Position numbers and translations under genes: made by a program
Source: Microbacterium galbinum
GTDB lineage: Bacteria > Actinomycetota > Actinomycetes > Actinomycetales > Microbacteriaceae
DNA length: 64,000 nt
Direction: 5' to 3'
Assembly: GCF_023101185.1 (NCBI RefSeq)
Contig: NZ_CP078077.1
Span: 434,001 to 498,000 of the forward strand
Shown: in pieces, positions 8,184 to 16,835 of the stretch
Position numbering within the stretch: position 1 is the first letter of the stretch
Layout: each line of letters starts with the position of its first letter
Notes under the pieces: model-generated
The model's input: the letters and a program-made list of their open reading frames with translations, nothing else
What the model was told of the DNA's origin: nothing
The model's database searches: none

Positions 8184-10721
8184 ATGCCTCAAAAGAACCG
8201 TACGGTGAAAGGCGTGCTCGGCGGTCTGCTCGGGCTCGTCGGTCTGAGCGCCGTCGCCGGCCTTCTTGTCACCACCAGCGTCACGCCCGTCCTCGCGATG
8301 GCCGGCATCGCCGGCAACAGCGCCGTGACGCTGTTCGAAGAGCTCCCCGCGAACCTCGACGTCAACGCTCCGATGGAGCAGTCGACCATCTACGCGACCG
8401 ACCCGAACACGGGTGAGAACATCGTCCTCGCGTCGTTCTACGAACAGAACCGCGTGCCGGTGACGTACGAGCAGCTGTCGCCGACGCTCATCAACGCCAT
8501 CCTCTCGAGTGAAGACAAGAACTTCTACAGCCACGGCGGCGTCAACCTCGGCGCCACCGTCAAGGCCGTCATCGACAACCTGCGCAAGACATCGAGCCGC
8601 GGTGCGTCGACCATCACGCAGCAGTTCGTGAAGAACGTGCAGATCCAGGAGTGCGAGCAGAAGGCGGACGCCGCCTCGGACACCTACTCGGAGGACCTGC
8701 AGCAGTGCTGGCTCGACGCGACCAACGCAAAGGGCGCTGACGGCATCGAGCGCAAGCTGCAGGAGATGCGCTACGCCATCCAGATCGAGAAGACGTCGTC
8801 GAAGAACGACATCCTGCTCGGCTACCTCAACATCGCGAACTTCGGCGGCACCGTCTACGGCATCGAGGCCGCCGCCAAGTACTACTTCTCGGCATCCGCG
8901 TCGAACCTCACGATCGCCCAGGCCGCGACGCTGGCTGGCATCGTGCAGAACCCGAACAACCTGCGCATCGACCGCACCGAGGGCGAGAACTCCGCGGCCG
9001 ACGGCTACGCCGATACCCTCAACCGCCGCGACTACGTGCTCGGCCGCATGCTCGCCGACGGCAAGATCACGCAGGCCGAGCACGACGAGGCCAAGGCCTC
9101 GCCCATCGAGCCCAAGATCACACCGTCCGTGCAGGGCTGCGCCACTGCCGGTCAGAATGCCTACTTCTGCCAGTACGCGAAGTCGATCATCGAGAACGAC
9201 CCGATCTTCGGTGAGACCCGCCAGGAGCGCAGCGAGCTGCTGCGCCGCGGTGGCCTGAAGATCTACACCACGCTCGACCTGCGTGTGCAGGGCCCGGCCG
9301 CCCAAGCCATGGCCGACAACGCTCCCGGCAACATGGACAACCAGTACTTCGGTGCGGCCGGCGTCTCGCTCAACACCTCGAACGGCAACATCATCTCGAT
9401 GACGCAGAACACCACGTTCAGCGAGACGAAGACCGACGACCAGGCGTTCACCTCGCTGGTGTTCGCGGGCGACAAGACCCACGGCAACTCGACCGGCTTC
9501 CCGGTCGGGTCGACGTACAAGATCTTCACCCTCATCGACTGGCTCGAGAAGGGGCACTCCGTGAGAGAGACGCTCAACGGAGCCGTGCAGCGGAGCCTCA
9601 AGATGAACGTGTGCGGCGGTACGCAGACGATCAACACTGCGGAGATCGGCAACTTCGGCGGCAACCGCGGATACACGAGCAACGTGCTCAACTTCACCGC
9701 ACAGTCGCTCAACAGTGGTTTCTTCGCGATGGCCGCGAAGCTCGACATCTGCGACATCAACAAGGTCGCCGATCGCATGGGCGTCACATACGGCACGGGT
9801 GAGAAGGTCACCGACTCGAACGTCCCGTACGACGTGCTCGGGCCGAAGAACATCTCCCCTCTCGCGATGGCCGCGGCCTACGCGACCGTCGCGAACGGCG
9901 GCACCTACTGCGCTCCACGCGCGATCGAGAAGGTGCTGAACGCCGACGGCACGGAGCATGAGATCCCGCCGATCTCGTGCAAGGAGGGCGTACTCACGCC
10001 CGAGGTCGCCGCGACCGCCGCCTTCGCGCTGCAGGGCGTCATGGCCAGCGGTGGCACCGGCGCGAGGGCCAACCCCTTCGACGGCACGCCGATGATCGGC
10101 AAGACCGGAACCCACAACCGCTCGGGGACCATGATGATCGAGTCGAGCACGAAGGTCACCACCGCGGTGTGGGCCGGACGTTGGCAGGGGGAGGCAGATA
10201 TCTTCCAGGTCCCCTCGCAGAAGGGGGGACTCCTCAACGAGATCCGCTACCCCATCGCGAAGGCGGCGCAGGCGGCCGCGAACCAGCTCTACATCGGGGA
10301 AGCGTTCCCGCAGCCCGACCGAAATCTCACCCGTCAGATTCTCACCGACGTTCCCAGCGTCGTCGGCATGACAGTCGATGAGGCGAGGGCTGCCCTGGAG
10401 GGCGCTGGATTCTCGGTCTCGGTCGGAACGCCGGTCGACGGCTCGCAGGCGACCAACATCGTCGCCGCGCAGGATCCGTCGGGGCAGGCTCCGACGGGTG
10501 CGACCGTCACGATCTCGCCCAGCAATGGGCAGGCGGTGACCGTACCGGAAGATATCCTCGGCAAGTCGAAGACAGCCGCGTTCGCCTCGCTCGCCGGTGT
10601 CGGCCTGAACGCGCAGTTCGACACCTCCTGCAACCCCGGCGGCTCGAAGGTCAGCAGCACCGATCCCACACCGGGGACGGCGACCACCAAGGGCACCACC
10701 GTGACCGTGGTCTGCGAGTGA
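8184..10721 (+). CDS. Bifunctional penicillin-binding protein with PASTA domains
   Basis: This 845-residue class A PBP polymerises and cross-links peptidoglycan. The N-terminal membrane segment spans about residues 8-32. The glycosyltransferase 51 domain carries SSEDKNFYSHGG (Glu110) and RGASTITQQFVKN. The transpeptidase domain has the SxxK serine at Ser443 (GSTYK), SLN at 508-510 and KTG at 640-642. Two C-terminal PASTA repeats (about 720-845) should bind muropeptide. No ribosome site is visible; TACGAT at 8171-8176 lies seven bases before ATG, so a leaderless mRNA is likely. The next gene starts on its stop codon. It is the counterpart of mycobacterial PonA2 by neighbourhood. Confidence 0.95.
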   Translation: MPQKNRTVKGVLGGLLGLVGLSAVAGLLVTTSVTPVLAMAGIAGNSAVTLFEELPANLDVNAPMEQSTIYATDPNTGENIVLASFYEQNRVPVTYEQLSPTLINAILSSEDKNFYSHGGVNLGATVKAVIDNLRKTSSRGASTITQQFVKNVQIQECEQKADAASDTYSEDLQQCWLDATNAKGADGIERKLQEMRYAIQIEKTSSKNDILLGYLNIANFGGTVYGIEAAAKYYFSASASNLTIAQAATLAGIVQNPNNLRIDRTEGENSAADGYADTLNRRDYVLGRMLADGKITQAEHDEAKASPIEPKITPSVQGCATAGQNAYFCQYAKSIIENDPIFGETRQERSELLRRGGLKIYTTLDLRVQGPAAQAMADNAPGNMDNQYFGAAGVSLNTSNGNIISMTQNTTFSETKTDDQAFTSLVFAGDKTHGNSTGFPVGSTYKIFTLIDWLEKGHSVRETLNGAVQRSLKMNVCGGTQTINTAEIGNFGGNRGYTSNVLNFTAQSLNSGFFAMAAKLDICDINKVADRMGVTYGTGEKVTDSNVPYDVLGPKNISPLAMAAAYATVANGGTYCAPRAIEKVLNADGTEHEIPPISCKEGVLTPEVAATAAFALQGVMASGGTGARANPFDGTPMIGKTGTHNRSGTMMIESSTKVTTAVWAGRWQGEADIFQVPSQKGGLLNEIRYPIAKAAQAAANQLYIGEAFPQPDRNLTRQILTDVPSVVGMTVDEARAALEGAGFSVSVGTPVDGSQATNIVAAQDPSGQAPTGATVTISPSNGQAVTVPEDILGKSKTAAFASLAGVGLNAQFDTSCNPGGSKVSSTDPTPGTATTKGTTVTVVCE

Positions 10722-11653
10722 CCCGCGCCTCTTCGGTGCACCCGGCCCTCATCGCGCTCGGCGCGGTGGGGGCCGCGGGCTCTGCGGCGGCGGTCTGGGG
10801 CATCGGCATCGAGCGCTACCTGTTCACGGTGCGCGAGGTCGAGGCATCCGCTCTGCCGCCCGGCTCCGCTCCCCTGCGCATCCTGCACCTGTCCGACGCC
10901 CACATGGCGCCCTGGCAGCACCGCAAGCAGGACTGGCTCGCCTCGCTCGCCCAGCTGAAGCCCGACCTCATCGTCAACACCGGCGACAACCTCGGGCATC
11001 GCGAGGGGCTCGACGGCATCCGTCGTGCGTTCGATCCGTTCGCCGGCATCCCCGGCGTCTTCGTGCACGGCTCGAACGATGTCAACGAGCCCTCGCCGCG
11101 CAACCCGTTCAAGTACTTCACCGGTCCGTCGAAGCACACGAGCGCCCCGCGCCTGCTCGACACCGACGCGATGGATCGCTACTTCACCGATGACCTCGGG
11201 TGGACGGGGCTCGACAACACCGCCGCGCGGCTGTCGGTCGCCGGGCGCGACATTGACCTCTTCGGCGTGAACGACGCCCACCGCGACTGGGACCGCCTCG
11301 ACGACCTCCCCGACGCGATCGCAGCGCTCGGCCCGGCACCGGCCGGCACACCGGTGCTCGGGGTCACGCATGCGCCCTACCAGCGGGTGCTCAACGGGTT
11401 CATCGACCTCGGCGCCGACGCGATCCTCGGCGGCCACACGCACGGCGGCCAGGTGTGCCTCCCCGGCTTGGGTGCCCTGGTCGCGAACTGCGACATCCCC
11501 CTGAAGCAGGCCAAGGGGCTGAGCACCTGGACGCACGGCGACCGCGCCGTGCCGCTCAACGTCAGCGCGGGCTGCGGGCATTCGATCTACGCCCCGGTGC
11601 GCTTCGCCTGCCGCCCGGAGGCGACGCTGCTCACGCTCACCGCGCGGGCCTGA
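10718..11653 (+). CDS. Membrane-anchored metallophosphoesterase
   Basis: This 311-residue calcineurin-like phosphoesterase starts with GTG in a GTGA overlap with the PBP gene, so it is translationally coupled. An N-terminal hydrophobic segment (about residues 8-26) anchors it. The metal-binding motifs occur in order: LHLSDAH near 55, NTGDN near 88, GSNDV near 126 (Asn where many have GNH), THAP near 215 and GGHTHGGQ near 240. Coupling to the PBP suggests a cell-envelope substrate such as a lipid-linked or nucleotide-linked intermediate. The true substrate is not known. Confidence 0.93.
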   Translation: MTRASSVHPALIALGAVGAAGSAAAVWGIGIERYLFTVREVEASALPPGSAPLRILHLSDAHMAPWQHRKQDWLASLAQLKPDLIVNTGDNLGHREGLDGIRRAFDPFAGIPGVFVHGSNDVNEPSPRNPFKYFTGPSKHTSAPRLLDTDAMDRYFTDDLGWTGLDNTAARLSVAGRDIDLFGVNDAHRDWDRLDDLPDAIAALGPAPAGTPVLGVTHAPYQRVLNGFIDLGADAILGGHTHGGQVCLPGLGALVANCDIPLKQAKGLSTWTHGDRAVPLNVSAGCGHSIYAPVRFACRPEATLLTLTARA

Positions 11654-11661
11654 GCGCTCGA

Positions 11662-11691
11662 TTGGGCGCTCGCGACTTTTCCTTGTAGACT
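11662..11691 (+). promoter_or_regulatory. Promoter of tRNA-Pro
   Basis: TTGGGC at 11662-11667 and TAGACT at 11686-11691 are 18 bases apart and lie 15 bases before the mature tRNA. Confidence 0.55.
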
Positions 11692-11706
11692 CGGAGGGTT
11701 GCAAAA

Positions 11707-11784
<78 letters not shown>

Positions 11785-11794
11785 TAACACCGGA

Positions 11795-11818
11795 AAGGCC
11801 GCCCTGCGGGGCGGCCTT
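11795..11818 (+). terminator. Terminator after tRNA-Pro
   Basis: A 10-bp perfect stem (AAGGCCGCCC, TGCG loop, GGGCGGCCTT) is followed by CTCTGT. It starts 11 bases after the tRNA CCA. Confidence 0.85.
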
Positions 11819-11851
11819 CTCTGTACCCCGACCGCGGATCGAAGGGACGGC

Positions 11852-12328
11852 ATGGGCTCGCTCCTCCCCCCGCCGCGTCGCCGCACGCGCGCCTGGGCTC
11901 TGGGCCTCGGCATCCCGTTCCTCGCCGGACTCGTCGCGCTCACCCTCACGCCGTCGCGCGTCGAACAGCGTCTGCCCAACCTGCTCGACCTCGTGCTGTC
12001 GACCGCGCACCGTCTCGGCTGGGCGTCACTCGATTTCACCCGCCTCGAGATCCTCGCGAACGTCTTCGTCTTCGTGCCGGTGGGAATCCTCGCGTTCGTG
12101 CTGATCCCCCGCCCGGTCTGGGGCTTCGCCTTCCTCGTCGGTCCCGCGATCTCGATCGGCATCGAAGTCTTCCAACGTCTGGTGCTTCCGCACCGCGCGG
12201 CGACCGTCTCCGACGTGATCGCTAACTCGACCGGAGCGACGATCGGCGTCGTCCTCGCGGTGTTGTCCACACTCCTCGTCGCCGTGCTCTCCGGCCCCTC
12301 GCCATCTCGTAGGCTGGAAGCATCATGA
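11852..12328 (+). CDS. VanZ-like membrane protein
   Basis: This 158-residue protein starts at ATG 11852, behind GAAGGGA, because the longer open frame runs back through the tRNA. It has four predicted membrane segments and the VanZ-family pattern LEILANVFVFVPVG near residue 68. The later segment GIEVFQRLVLPHRAATVSDVIANSTGA matches the conserved DVxxNxxGa core. VanZ homologues alter glycopeptide susceptibility in some Gram-positives, but most actinobacterial members have no known function. The stop overlaps the next start by four bases (ATGA). Confidence 0.87.
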   Translation: MGSLLPPPRRRTRAWALGLGIPFLAGLVALTLTPSRVEQRLPNLLDLVLSTAHRLGWASLDFTRLEILANVFVFVPVGILAFVLIPRPVWGFAFLVGPAISIGIEVFQRLVLPHRAATVSDVIANSTGATIGVVLAVLSTLLVAVLSGPSPSRRLEAS

Positions 12329-13080
12329 CCGCGCCCTCCCTCGTCGCCTTCGACCTCGATGACACGCTCGCCACCTCGAAGGCGGCGATCACTCCGCGCA
12401 TCGCCGCCCTGCTCCAGGCCCTGCTGCACCGGGTCGACGTCGCGATCATCTCGGGCGGCAACGAGACGCAGTTCCGCACCCAGGTGATCGCCCAGCTGAC
12501 GGACGCGGATGCCGCCGCGCTCGGCCGACTGCACCTCCTGCCCACCTGCGGCACCCGCTACCTGCGTCACGACGGCACCGAGTTCGCCACCGTCTACGCG
12601 CACGACCTCACCGACGACGAGAAGTCCGCCGCCCTCACCGCTCTGCGGGAGGAGGCCGAACGCCTCGATCTCTGGGAGGCCGAGCCCTGGGGCGAGATCC
12701 TCGAGGACCGCGGCTCGCAGATCACCTTCTCCGCCCTCGGGCAGCGCGCGCCGAGCGACGCCAAGCACGCGTGGGATCCGACGGGCGCGAAGCGCGCCGC
12801 GCTGCGCGACGCCGTCGCCGCCCGCCTCCCCGGCCTCGAGGTGCGCTCAGGCGGGTCCACGTCGATCGACATCACCCGCGCCGGCATCGATAAGGCGTTC
12901 GGGATGACGCGCCTCGCCGACCTCACCGGCATCCCCCTCACCGACATGCTGTTCTTCGGTGACCGTCTCGACGAGGGGGGCAACGACTACCCCGTGCTCG
13001 CGATCGGCGTGCCCTCGGTCGCGGTCGAGGGCTGGGAGGACACGGCCGACAAGCTCGACGCTCTCCTCCCCACGCTCTGA
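12325..13080 (+). CDS. HAD-IIB family hydrolase (phosphomannomutase-like)
   Basis: This 251-residue HAD phosphatase has motif I FDLDDTLATSK at residues 9-19 (nucleophile Asp10, acid Asp12) and the later motif FFGDRLDEGGNDYPV near 212-226. A cap domain with GSTSIDITRAGIDKAFG near 185-200 marks the Cof/IIB group, and the sequence resembles eukaryotic-type phosphomannomutases. The start is coupled to the VanZ gene. It could act on a hexose phosphate, but the activity is not determinable from sequence. Confidence 0.87.
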   Translation: MTAPSLVAFDLDDTLATSKAAITPRIAALLQALLHRVDVAIISGGNETQFRTQVIAQLTDADAAALGRLHLLPTCGTRYLRHDGTEFATVYAHDLTDDEKSAALTALREEAERLDLWEAEPWGEILEDRGSQITFSALGQRAPSDAKHAWDPTGAKRAALRDAVAARLPGLEVRSGGSTSIDITRAGIDKAFGMTRLADLTGIPLTDMLFFGDRLDEGGNDYPVLAIGVPSVAVEGWEDTADKLDALLPTL

Positions 13081-13135
13081 TCGACCTTTCGCAGGCATCC
13101 GCCGCTCACGCCCGCTCCGGGCCTAGCATGGCGGC

Positions 13136-13978
13136 ATGGACGCTCTGCTCATCGTCATCATCGTGGCGGCCGCTGCCAGCCTCGTCTGCTGGGTGCTGTC
13201 GCTGATCACCCGCGACACCTCCTGGGTCGATCGTGCGTGGTCGATCGTCCCGGTCGCCTACGTCTGGATCTTCGTCGGCGTCGCCTTCGCCGAGGGCGAC
13301 GGGTCGGCGCGGCTCGTCGCGATGGGGCTGCTCGCCACGGCCTGGGGGGCGCGCCTGACGTTCAACTTCGCCCGCAAGGGCGGCTACACCGGCATGGAGG
13401 ACTACCGCTGGGCGATCCTGCGCGGACGCATGCGCCCCTGGCAGTTCCAGCTCTTCAACCTGTTCTTCATCATCGCCTACCAGATGACCCTGCTCGTGCT
13501 CATCACGCTCCCGGCGATGGTGGCCGCGCGGCATCCGTCCGCGATGACCGGCTGGGACGTGCTTTTCATCGCCGCCTTCCTCGCCTTCCTCGCCGGTGAG
13601 ACGATCGCCGACCAGCAGCAGTGGGTCTTCCACCAGCGCAAGAAGACGGCGGGAGGCACCCTCTCCCCCGGTTTCGCGACCACCGGGCTCTTCCGTTACA
13701 GCCGCCACCCCAACTTCTTCTTCGAGCAGGCGCAGTGGTGGGCGTTCTACGCGCTGGGCGCGAGCGCGGCCGTCTCGGGAAGCGCGGGACTCGTCGGGGG
13801 CGCCCTGAACCCGACGATCGTCGGAGCCGTGCTGCTCTCGCTCCTGTTCATCGGCTCGACGATCTTCACCGAGTCGATCACCGCCGCGAAGTACCCCGCG
13901 TACGCGGAGTACCGCCGCACCACCTCGATGCTCGTACCCTGGCCTCCACGACGAAGCGCCGTCGCGACCCAGACCTGA
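13136..13978 (+). CDS. DUF1295 / steroid 5-alpha-reductase-like membrane protein
   Basis: This 280-residue protein has about six membrane helices. The conserved DUF1295 core is present: DTSWVDRAWSIVPVAY near residue 28, GGYTGMEDYRW near 81, and the C-terminal block LFRYSRHPNFFFEQ near 185 followed by KYPAYAEYRRTTS. Family members are NADPH-dependent oxidoreductase-like or lipid-modifying proteins, mostly unstudied in bacteria. TAGCAT at 13124-13129 lies six bases before ATG and no ribosome site is seen, so the mRNA is probably leaderless. It is convergent with lldD. Confidence 0.86.
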   Translation: MDALLIVIIVAAAASLVCWVLSLITRDTSWVDRAWSIVPVAYVWIFVGVAFAEGDGSARLVAMGLLATAWGARLTFNFARKGGYTGMEDYRWAILRGRMRPWQFQLFNLFFIIAYQMTLLVLITLPAMVAARHPSAMTGWDVLFIAAFLAFLAGETIADQQQWVFHQRKKTAGGTLSPGFATTGLFRYSRHPNFFFEQAQWWAFYALGASAAVSGSAGLVGGALNPTIVGAVLLSLLFIGSTIFTESITAAKYPAYAEYRRTTSMLVPWPPRRSAVATQT

Positions 13979-14021
13979 GCGGGACACGACGGCGCTCGTC
14001 GTTCGACAGAACGGATGCGCC

Positions 14022-15302
14022 TCAGCGCACGACTGCCTCGGCGGTGGGGCGAGCCACCGGAACGAGCCGCTGCAGCTGGGTGACGTGCCCGGGCTCGAGC
14101 TCGGCCAGCGTCGAGACGCCGAGCAGACGCATCGTGCGCTCGATCTCGCTGCGCAGGATGGCGATGGTTCGGTCGACGCCCTGGCGGCCGCCGGCCATCA
14201 GACCGTAGAGGTACGCCCGGCCGATGAGCGTGAAGTCCGCGCCCAGAGCCACGGCGGCCACGATGTCTGCGCCATTCATGATGCCGGTGTCGATCATGAC
14301 GGTGAAGTCGTCACCGACCGCCTGGCGCACGCTCGGCAGCAGGTGGAACGGGATCGGCGCACGGTCGAGCTGGCGCCCGCCGTGGTTCGAGAGCACGATG
14401 CCGTCGACACCCGCATCGCGCAGACGCACGGAGTCCTCGACGTTCTGCACGCCCTTGATGACGATCTTGCCGGGCCAGATGTCGCGGATGACGGCGAGGT
14501 CGTCATAGCTGATGGTCGGGTCCATGGCGGCGTCGAGCAGCTCGCCGACGGTGCCGCCCGTGGTGCTCAGCGAGGCGAACTCGAGCTTCGGGGTGGTGAG
14601 GAAGTCGTACCACCACCAGGGGCGCGGGATCGCGTTGATGATCGTGCCGAGGGTGAGCTGCGGCGGGATGCTGAAGCCGTTGCGCTTGTCACGCAGACGG
14701 GCTCCGGCGACCGGGGTGTCGACCGTGAACTGCAGGGTGTCGAATCCTGCGGCGGCCGCACGACGGGTGAGCTCGTAGGAGATCTCGCGGTCGCGCATGA
14801 CGTAGAGCTGGAACCAGTTCCTTCCGGGAATCTGTCCCTGAGGCTCTCGAAGGGTGGCGGCCTTCACGTCCTCGATCGAGGTCGTGCCGAGCGTCGACAG
14901 CGTGAACGGGATACCCGCAGCGGCCGCGGCACCGGCACCGGCGGACTCGCCCTCGGTCTGCATCAGACGGGTGAAGCCCGTCGGGGCGATGCCGAACGGC
15001 AGTGCGGAGGGGCCACCGAGGATCTCGACGCTCGTGTCGACGGTCGGTGCCGGGCGCAGGATGCCGGGGTGGAACTCGACGTCCTGGAAGGCCTGGCGCG
15101 CGCGGGTGAGGGAGAGCTCCCCCTCGGCCGCACCGTCGGTGTAGTCGAACGCGGCCTTCGGGGTGCGGCGCTTCGCGATCAGGCGCAGGTCGTCGATCGT
15201 GAGCGCGGCGTCGAGGCGACGCTTGCGCCCGTTGAACTCGGGCTTCTTGAACTTCATCAGGTCGAAGAGCTCGGCGGGCTTGGGCACCTGGCGCTGAACC
15301 AT
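14022..15302 (-). CDS. lldD: FMN-dependent L-lactate dehydrogenase / alpha-hydroxy-acid oxidase
   Basis: This 426-residue enzyme oxidises L-lactate to pyruvate and passes electrons to the quinone pool. FMN-family motifs are [11 protein letters not shown] near residue 52, [17 protein letters not shown] near 103, [12 protein letters not shown] near 160, and the active-site block [14 protein letters not shown] near 316, which holds the catalytic His. Arg and Gly-rich FMN phosphate contacts follow ([11 protein letters not shown]). It lies 10 bases downstream of the FadR-type regulator on the same strand. The two form an operon, and the operators upstream fit control by lactate. A related substrate is possible. 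Confidence 0.92.
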   Translation of the reverse strand: MVQRQVPKPAELFDLMKFKKPEFNGRKRRLDAALTIDDLRLIAKRRTPKAAFDYTDGAAEGELSLTRARQAFQDVEFHPGILRPAPTVDTSVEILGGPSALPFGIAPTGFTRLMQTEGESAGAGAAAAAGIPFTLSTLGTTSIEDVKAATLREPQGQIPGRNWFQLYVMRDREISYELTRRAAAAGFDTLQFTVDTPVAGARLRDKRNGFSIPPQLTLGTIINAIPRPWWWYDFLTTPKLEFASLSTTGGTVGELLDAAMDPTISYDDLAVIRDIWPGKIVIKGVQNVEDSVRLRDAGVDGIVLSNHGGRQLDRAPIPFHLLPSVRQAVGDDFTVMIDTGIMNGADIVAAVALGADFTLIGRAYLYGLMAGGRQGVDRTIAILRSEIERTMRLLGVSTLAELEPGHVTQLQRLVPVARPTAEAVVR

Positions 15303-15312
15303 GGTGGTCCTC

Positions 15313-16059
15313 TCAGTTGTCGGGGGTGCTGTCGGGGATCGTGTCGGTCGAGGCCGTGCGGGTCAGGCCCGCGGCGGTGTAGTAGCCGGTGATGTGCGCA
15401 TGCACGAGGGCGCGAGCGGATGCCGCGTCGCCGGCGTCGATCGCCGCGACGAGGGCGCGGTGCTCCTCGCGCAGGCGGGAGGCCATGTCTTCCCAGTCCG
15501 GGATCGACGCGGCCCCGGCCTGCACGTACGACTCGATCGACGAACGGAGGCCCGCCATCATCGCGGCGATCACGGTGTTGCCGCTCGCCTCGGCGAGAGC
15601 GAGGTGCAGCTGCGCGTCGAGGGCGAGGAACTCCGCGGGGGTGAGGTCGGGTGCGTCCATGGCGGCGAGCATCCGATGGGCGGCGGCGGTGTCGCGGTCG
15701 TGCGCCGTCGCGAGCGCGTGGGCTGTGGCGTCCTCGAGCACGAGTCGGGTCGCGACGACATCCGCCAGCGGGAAGCCGTGCGCGGCCACCTGCAGGCGCA
15801 GGAGCTGCGACATGCCCCCGGTGGGCGTCGCGATGACGATCGCGCCCGCCTGCGGCCCGGAACCGGTCGCGGTGCGGATGAGTCCCATGACCTCGAGCAC
15901 GCGGAACGCCTCCCGCACGCTGGAGCGGCCCACGCCCAGGTCGGTGGCGAGGTCGCGCTCGGAGGCGAGCCGGTCGCCCGGGTTCAGACGCCCTTCGAGG
16001 AGGTCGCGCTCGATGTGGTCGAGCACGACTCGCCACGCACGCACCGGCTGCTCCGCCAT
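15313..16059 (-). CDS. lldR: FadR-family GntR regulator, likely LldR-type lactate repressor
   Basis: This 248-residue regulator starts at ATG 16059, preceded by AGGAGAG; a longer frame would run through its own operators. The N-terminal winged helix (about residues 8-75) has [23 protein letters not shown], the GntR signature. The C-terminal FCD domain (about 90-225) shows the metal-ligand pattern [14 protein letters not shown] and [14 protein letters not shown], and a late His (HAHITGYY). It is the first gene of the operon with lldD. Two TGGTCNGACCA operators flank its -10 box, so autorepression relieved by lactate is the probable mode. The ligand is inferred from the partner gene. Confidence 0.88.
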   Translation of the reverse strand: MAEQPVRAWRVVLDHIERDLLEGRLNPGDRLASERDLATDLGVGRSSVREAFRVLEVMGLIRTATGSGPQAGAIVIATPTGGMSQLLRLQVAAHGFPLADVVATRLVLEDATAHALATAHDRDTAAAHRMLAAMDAPDLTPAEFLALDAQLHLALAEASGNTVIAAMMAGLRSSIESYVQAGAASIPDWEDMASRLREEHRALVAAIDAGDAASARALVHAHITGYYTAAGLTRTASTDTIPDSTPDN

Positions 16060-16106
16060 CCGCTCTCTCCTGGGTCGCACCGCGCGCGGCCATCGGTGGT
16101 CCGCGC

Positions 16107-16149
16107 TGTGGTCTGACCACACTCTACGTCGTGTGGTCAGACCACGCAA
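16107..16149 (-). promoter_or_regulatory. lldR-lldD promoter with two GntR/FadR-type operators
   Basis: On the minus strand the promoter has -35 TTGCGT (16149-16144), a 17-base spacer, and -10 TAGAGT (16126-16121). One operator core, TGGTCAGACCA (16134-16144), fills the spacer. A second, TGGTCTGACCA (16109-16119), covers the expected start point. Their centres are 25 bp apart. Both fit the TGGTnnnACCA rule of FadR/LldR regulators. Confidence 0.85.
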
Positions 16150-16199
16150 CGCGGGTACGCGAAATCACCGCCCCGGAAGAGCGAAAGGAGGGGGCGGGC

Positions 16200-16826
16200 T
16201 CAGCCCAGGCGTCCGCCGGACTCCTGCAGATAGCAGGTGCCGCACAGCGACTCGTAGGTCGTCACCTCGGGAGCGGCCGGGCCGTCGGCCCCCTCGTCGA
16301 TCGCGACCTGGTCGCCGTCGAACACGAAGCGCCCGCCGATCACCCGGCCGTTGAACACGGCCTTCCGGCCGCACCGGCAGATGGTCTTGAGCTCTTCGAG
16401 CGAGTGCGCGATCGCCAGCAGGCGAGCCGACCCGGGGAAGGCATGCGTCAGGAAGTCGTTGCGGATGCCGTAGGCGAGCACCGGGATGCCCTCCTCGACC
16501 GCGATGCGGAAGAGGTCGTCGACCTGCTCCGGCGTGAGGAACTGCGCCTCGTCGATGAGCAGGCACGCGATGTCGTCGGCGTGCGCCCGCGCATCGTCGC
16601 GGCGAGCGAGGAAGAGCTGCTTCGCATCGTCGCCGGGAGCGATGAGGAAGTCGACCTCCCGCGTCATCCCCAGGCGGCTCGAGATCTCGGACGCGCCCTT
16701 GGTGTCGATCGCGGGCTTGGCCAGCAGCACCCGCTGCCCGCGTTCCTCGTAGTTGTAGGCCGCCTGCAGAAGAGCGGTCGACTTTCCCGAGTTCATCGCG
16801 CCGTAGCGGAAGTAGAGCTTCGCCAC
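16200..16826 (-). CDS. tdk: Thymidine kinase (type II)
   Basis: This 208-residue enzyme phosphorylates thymidine to dTMP in the salvage pathway. The P-loop GAMNSGKST is at residues 9-17, and the catalytic/metal region LLIDEAQFL at 89-97. Four zinc-binding cysteines occur as CRC (150, 152) and CGTC (195, 198). The lasso-loop region near YESLCGTCY is intact. It starts with GTG at 16826, with GAGG seven bases upstream. It lies nine bases after mqo on the same strand and is probably co-transcribed with it, although the functions are unrelated. Confidence 0.95.
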   Translation of the reverse strand: MAKLYFRYGAMNSGKSTALLQAAYNYEERGQRVLLAKPAIDTKGASEISSRLGMTREVDFLIAPGDDAKQLFLARRDDARAHADDIACLLIDEAQFLTPEQVDDLFRIAVEEGIPVLAYGIRNDFLTHAFPGSARLLAIAHSLEELKTICRCGRKAVFNGRVIGGRFVFDGDQVAIDEGADGPAAPEVTTYESLCGTCYLQESGGRLG

Positions 16827-16835
16827 CGGCCGACC

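Noticed and set aside
16060..16149. A longer N-terminus of the lactate regulator
   Set aside because: It would translate through its own -10 and both operators, and the true start has AGGAGAG.
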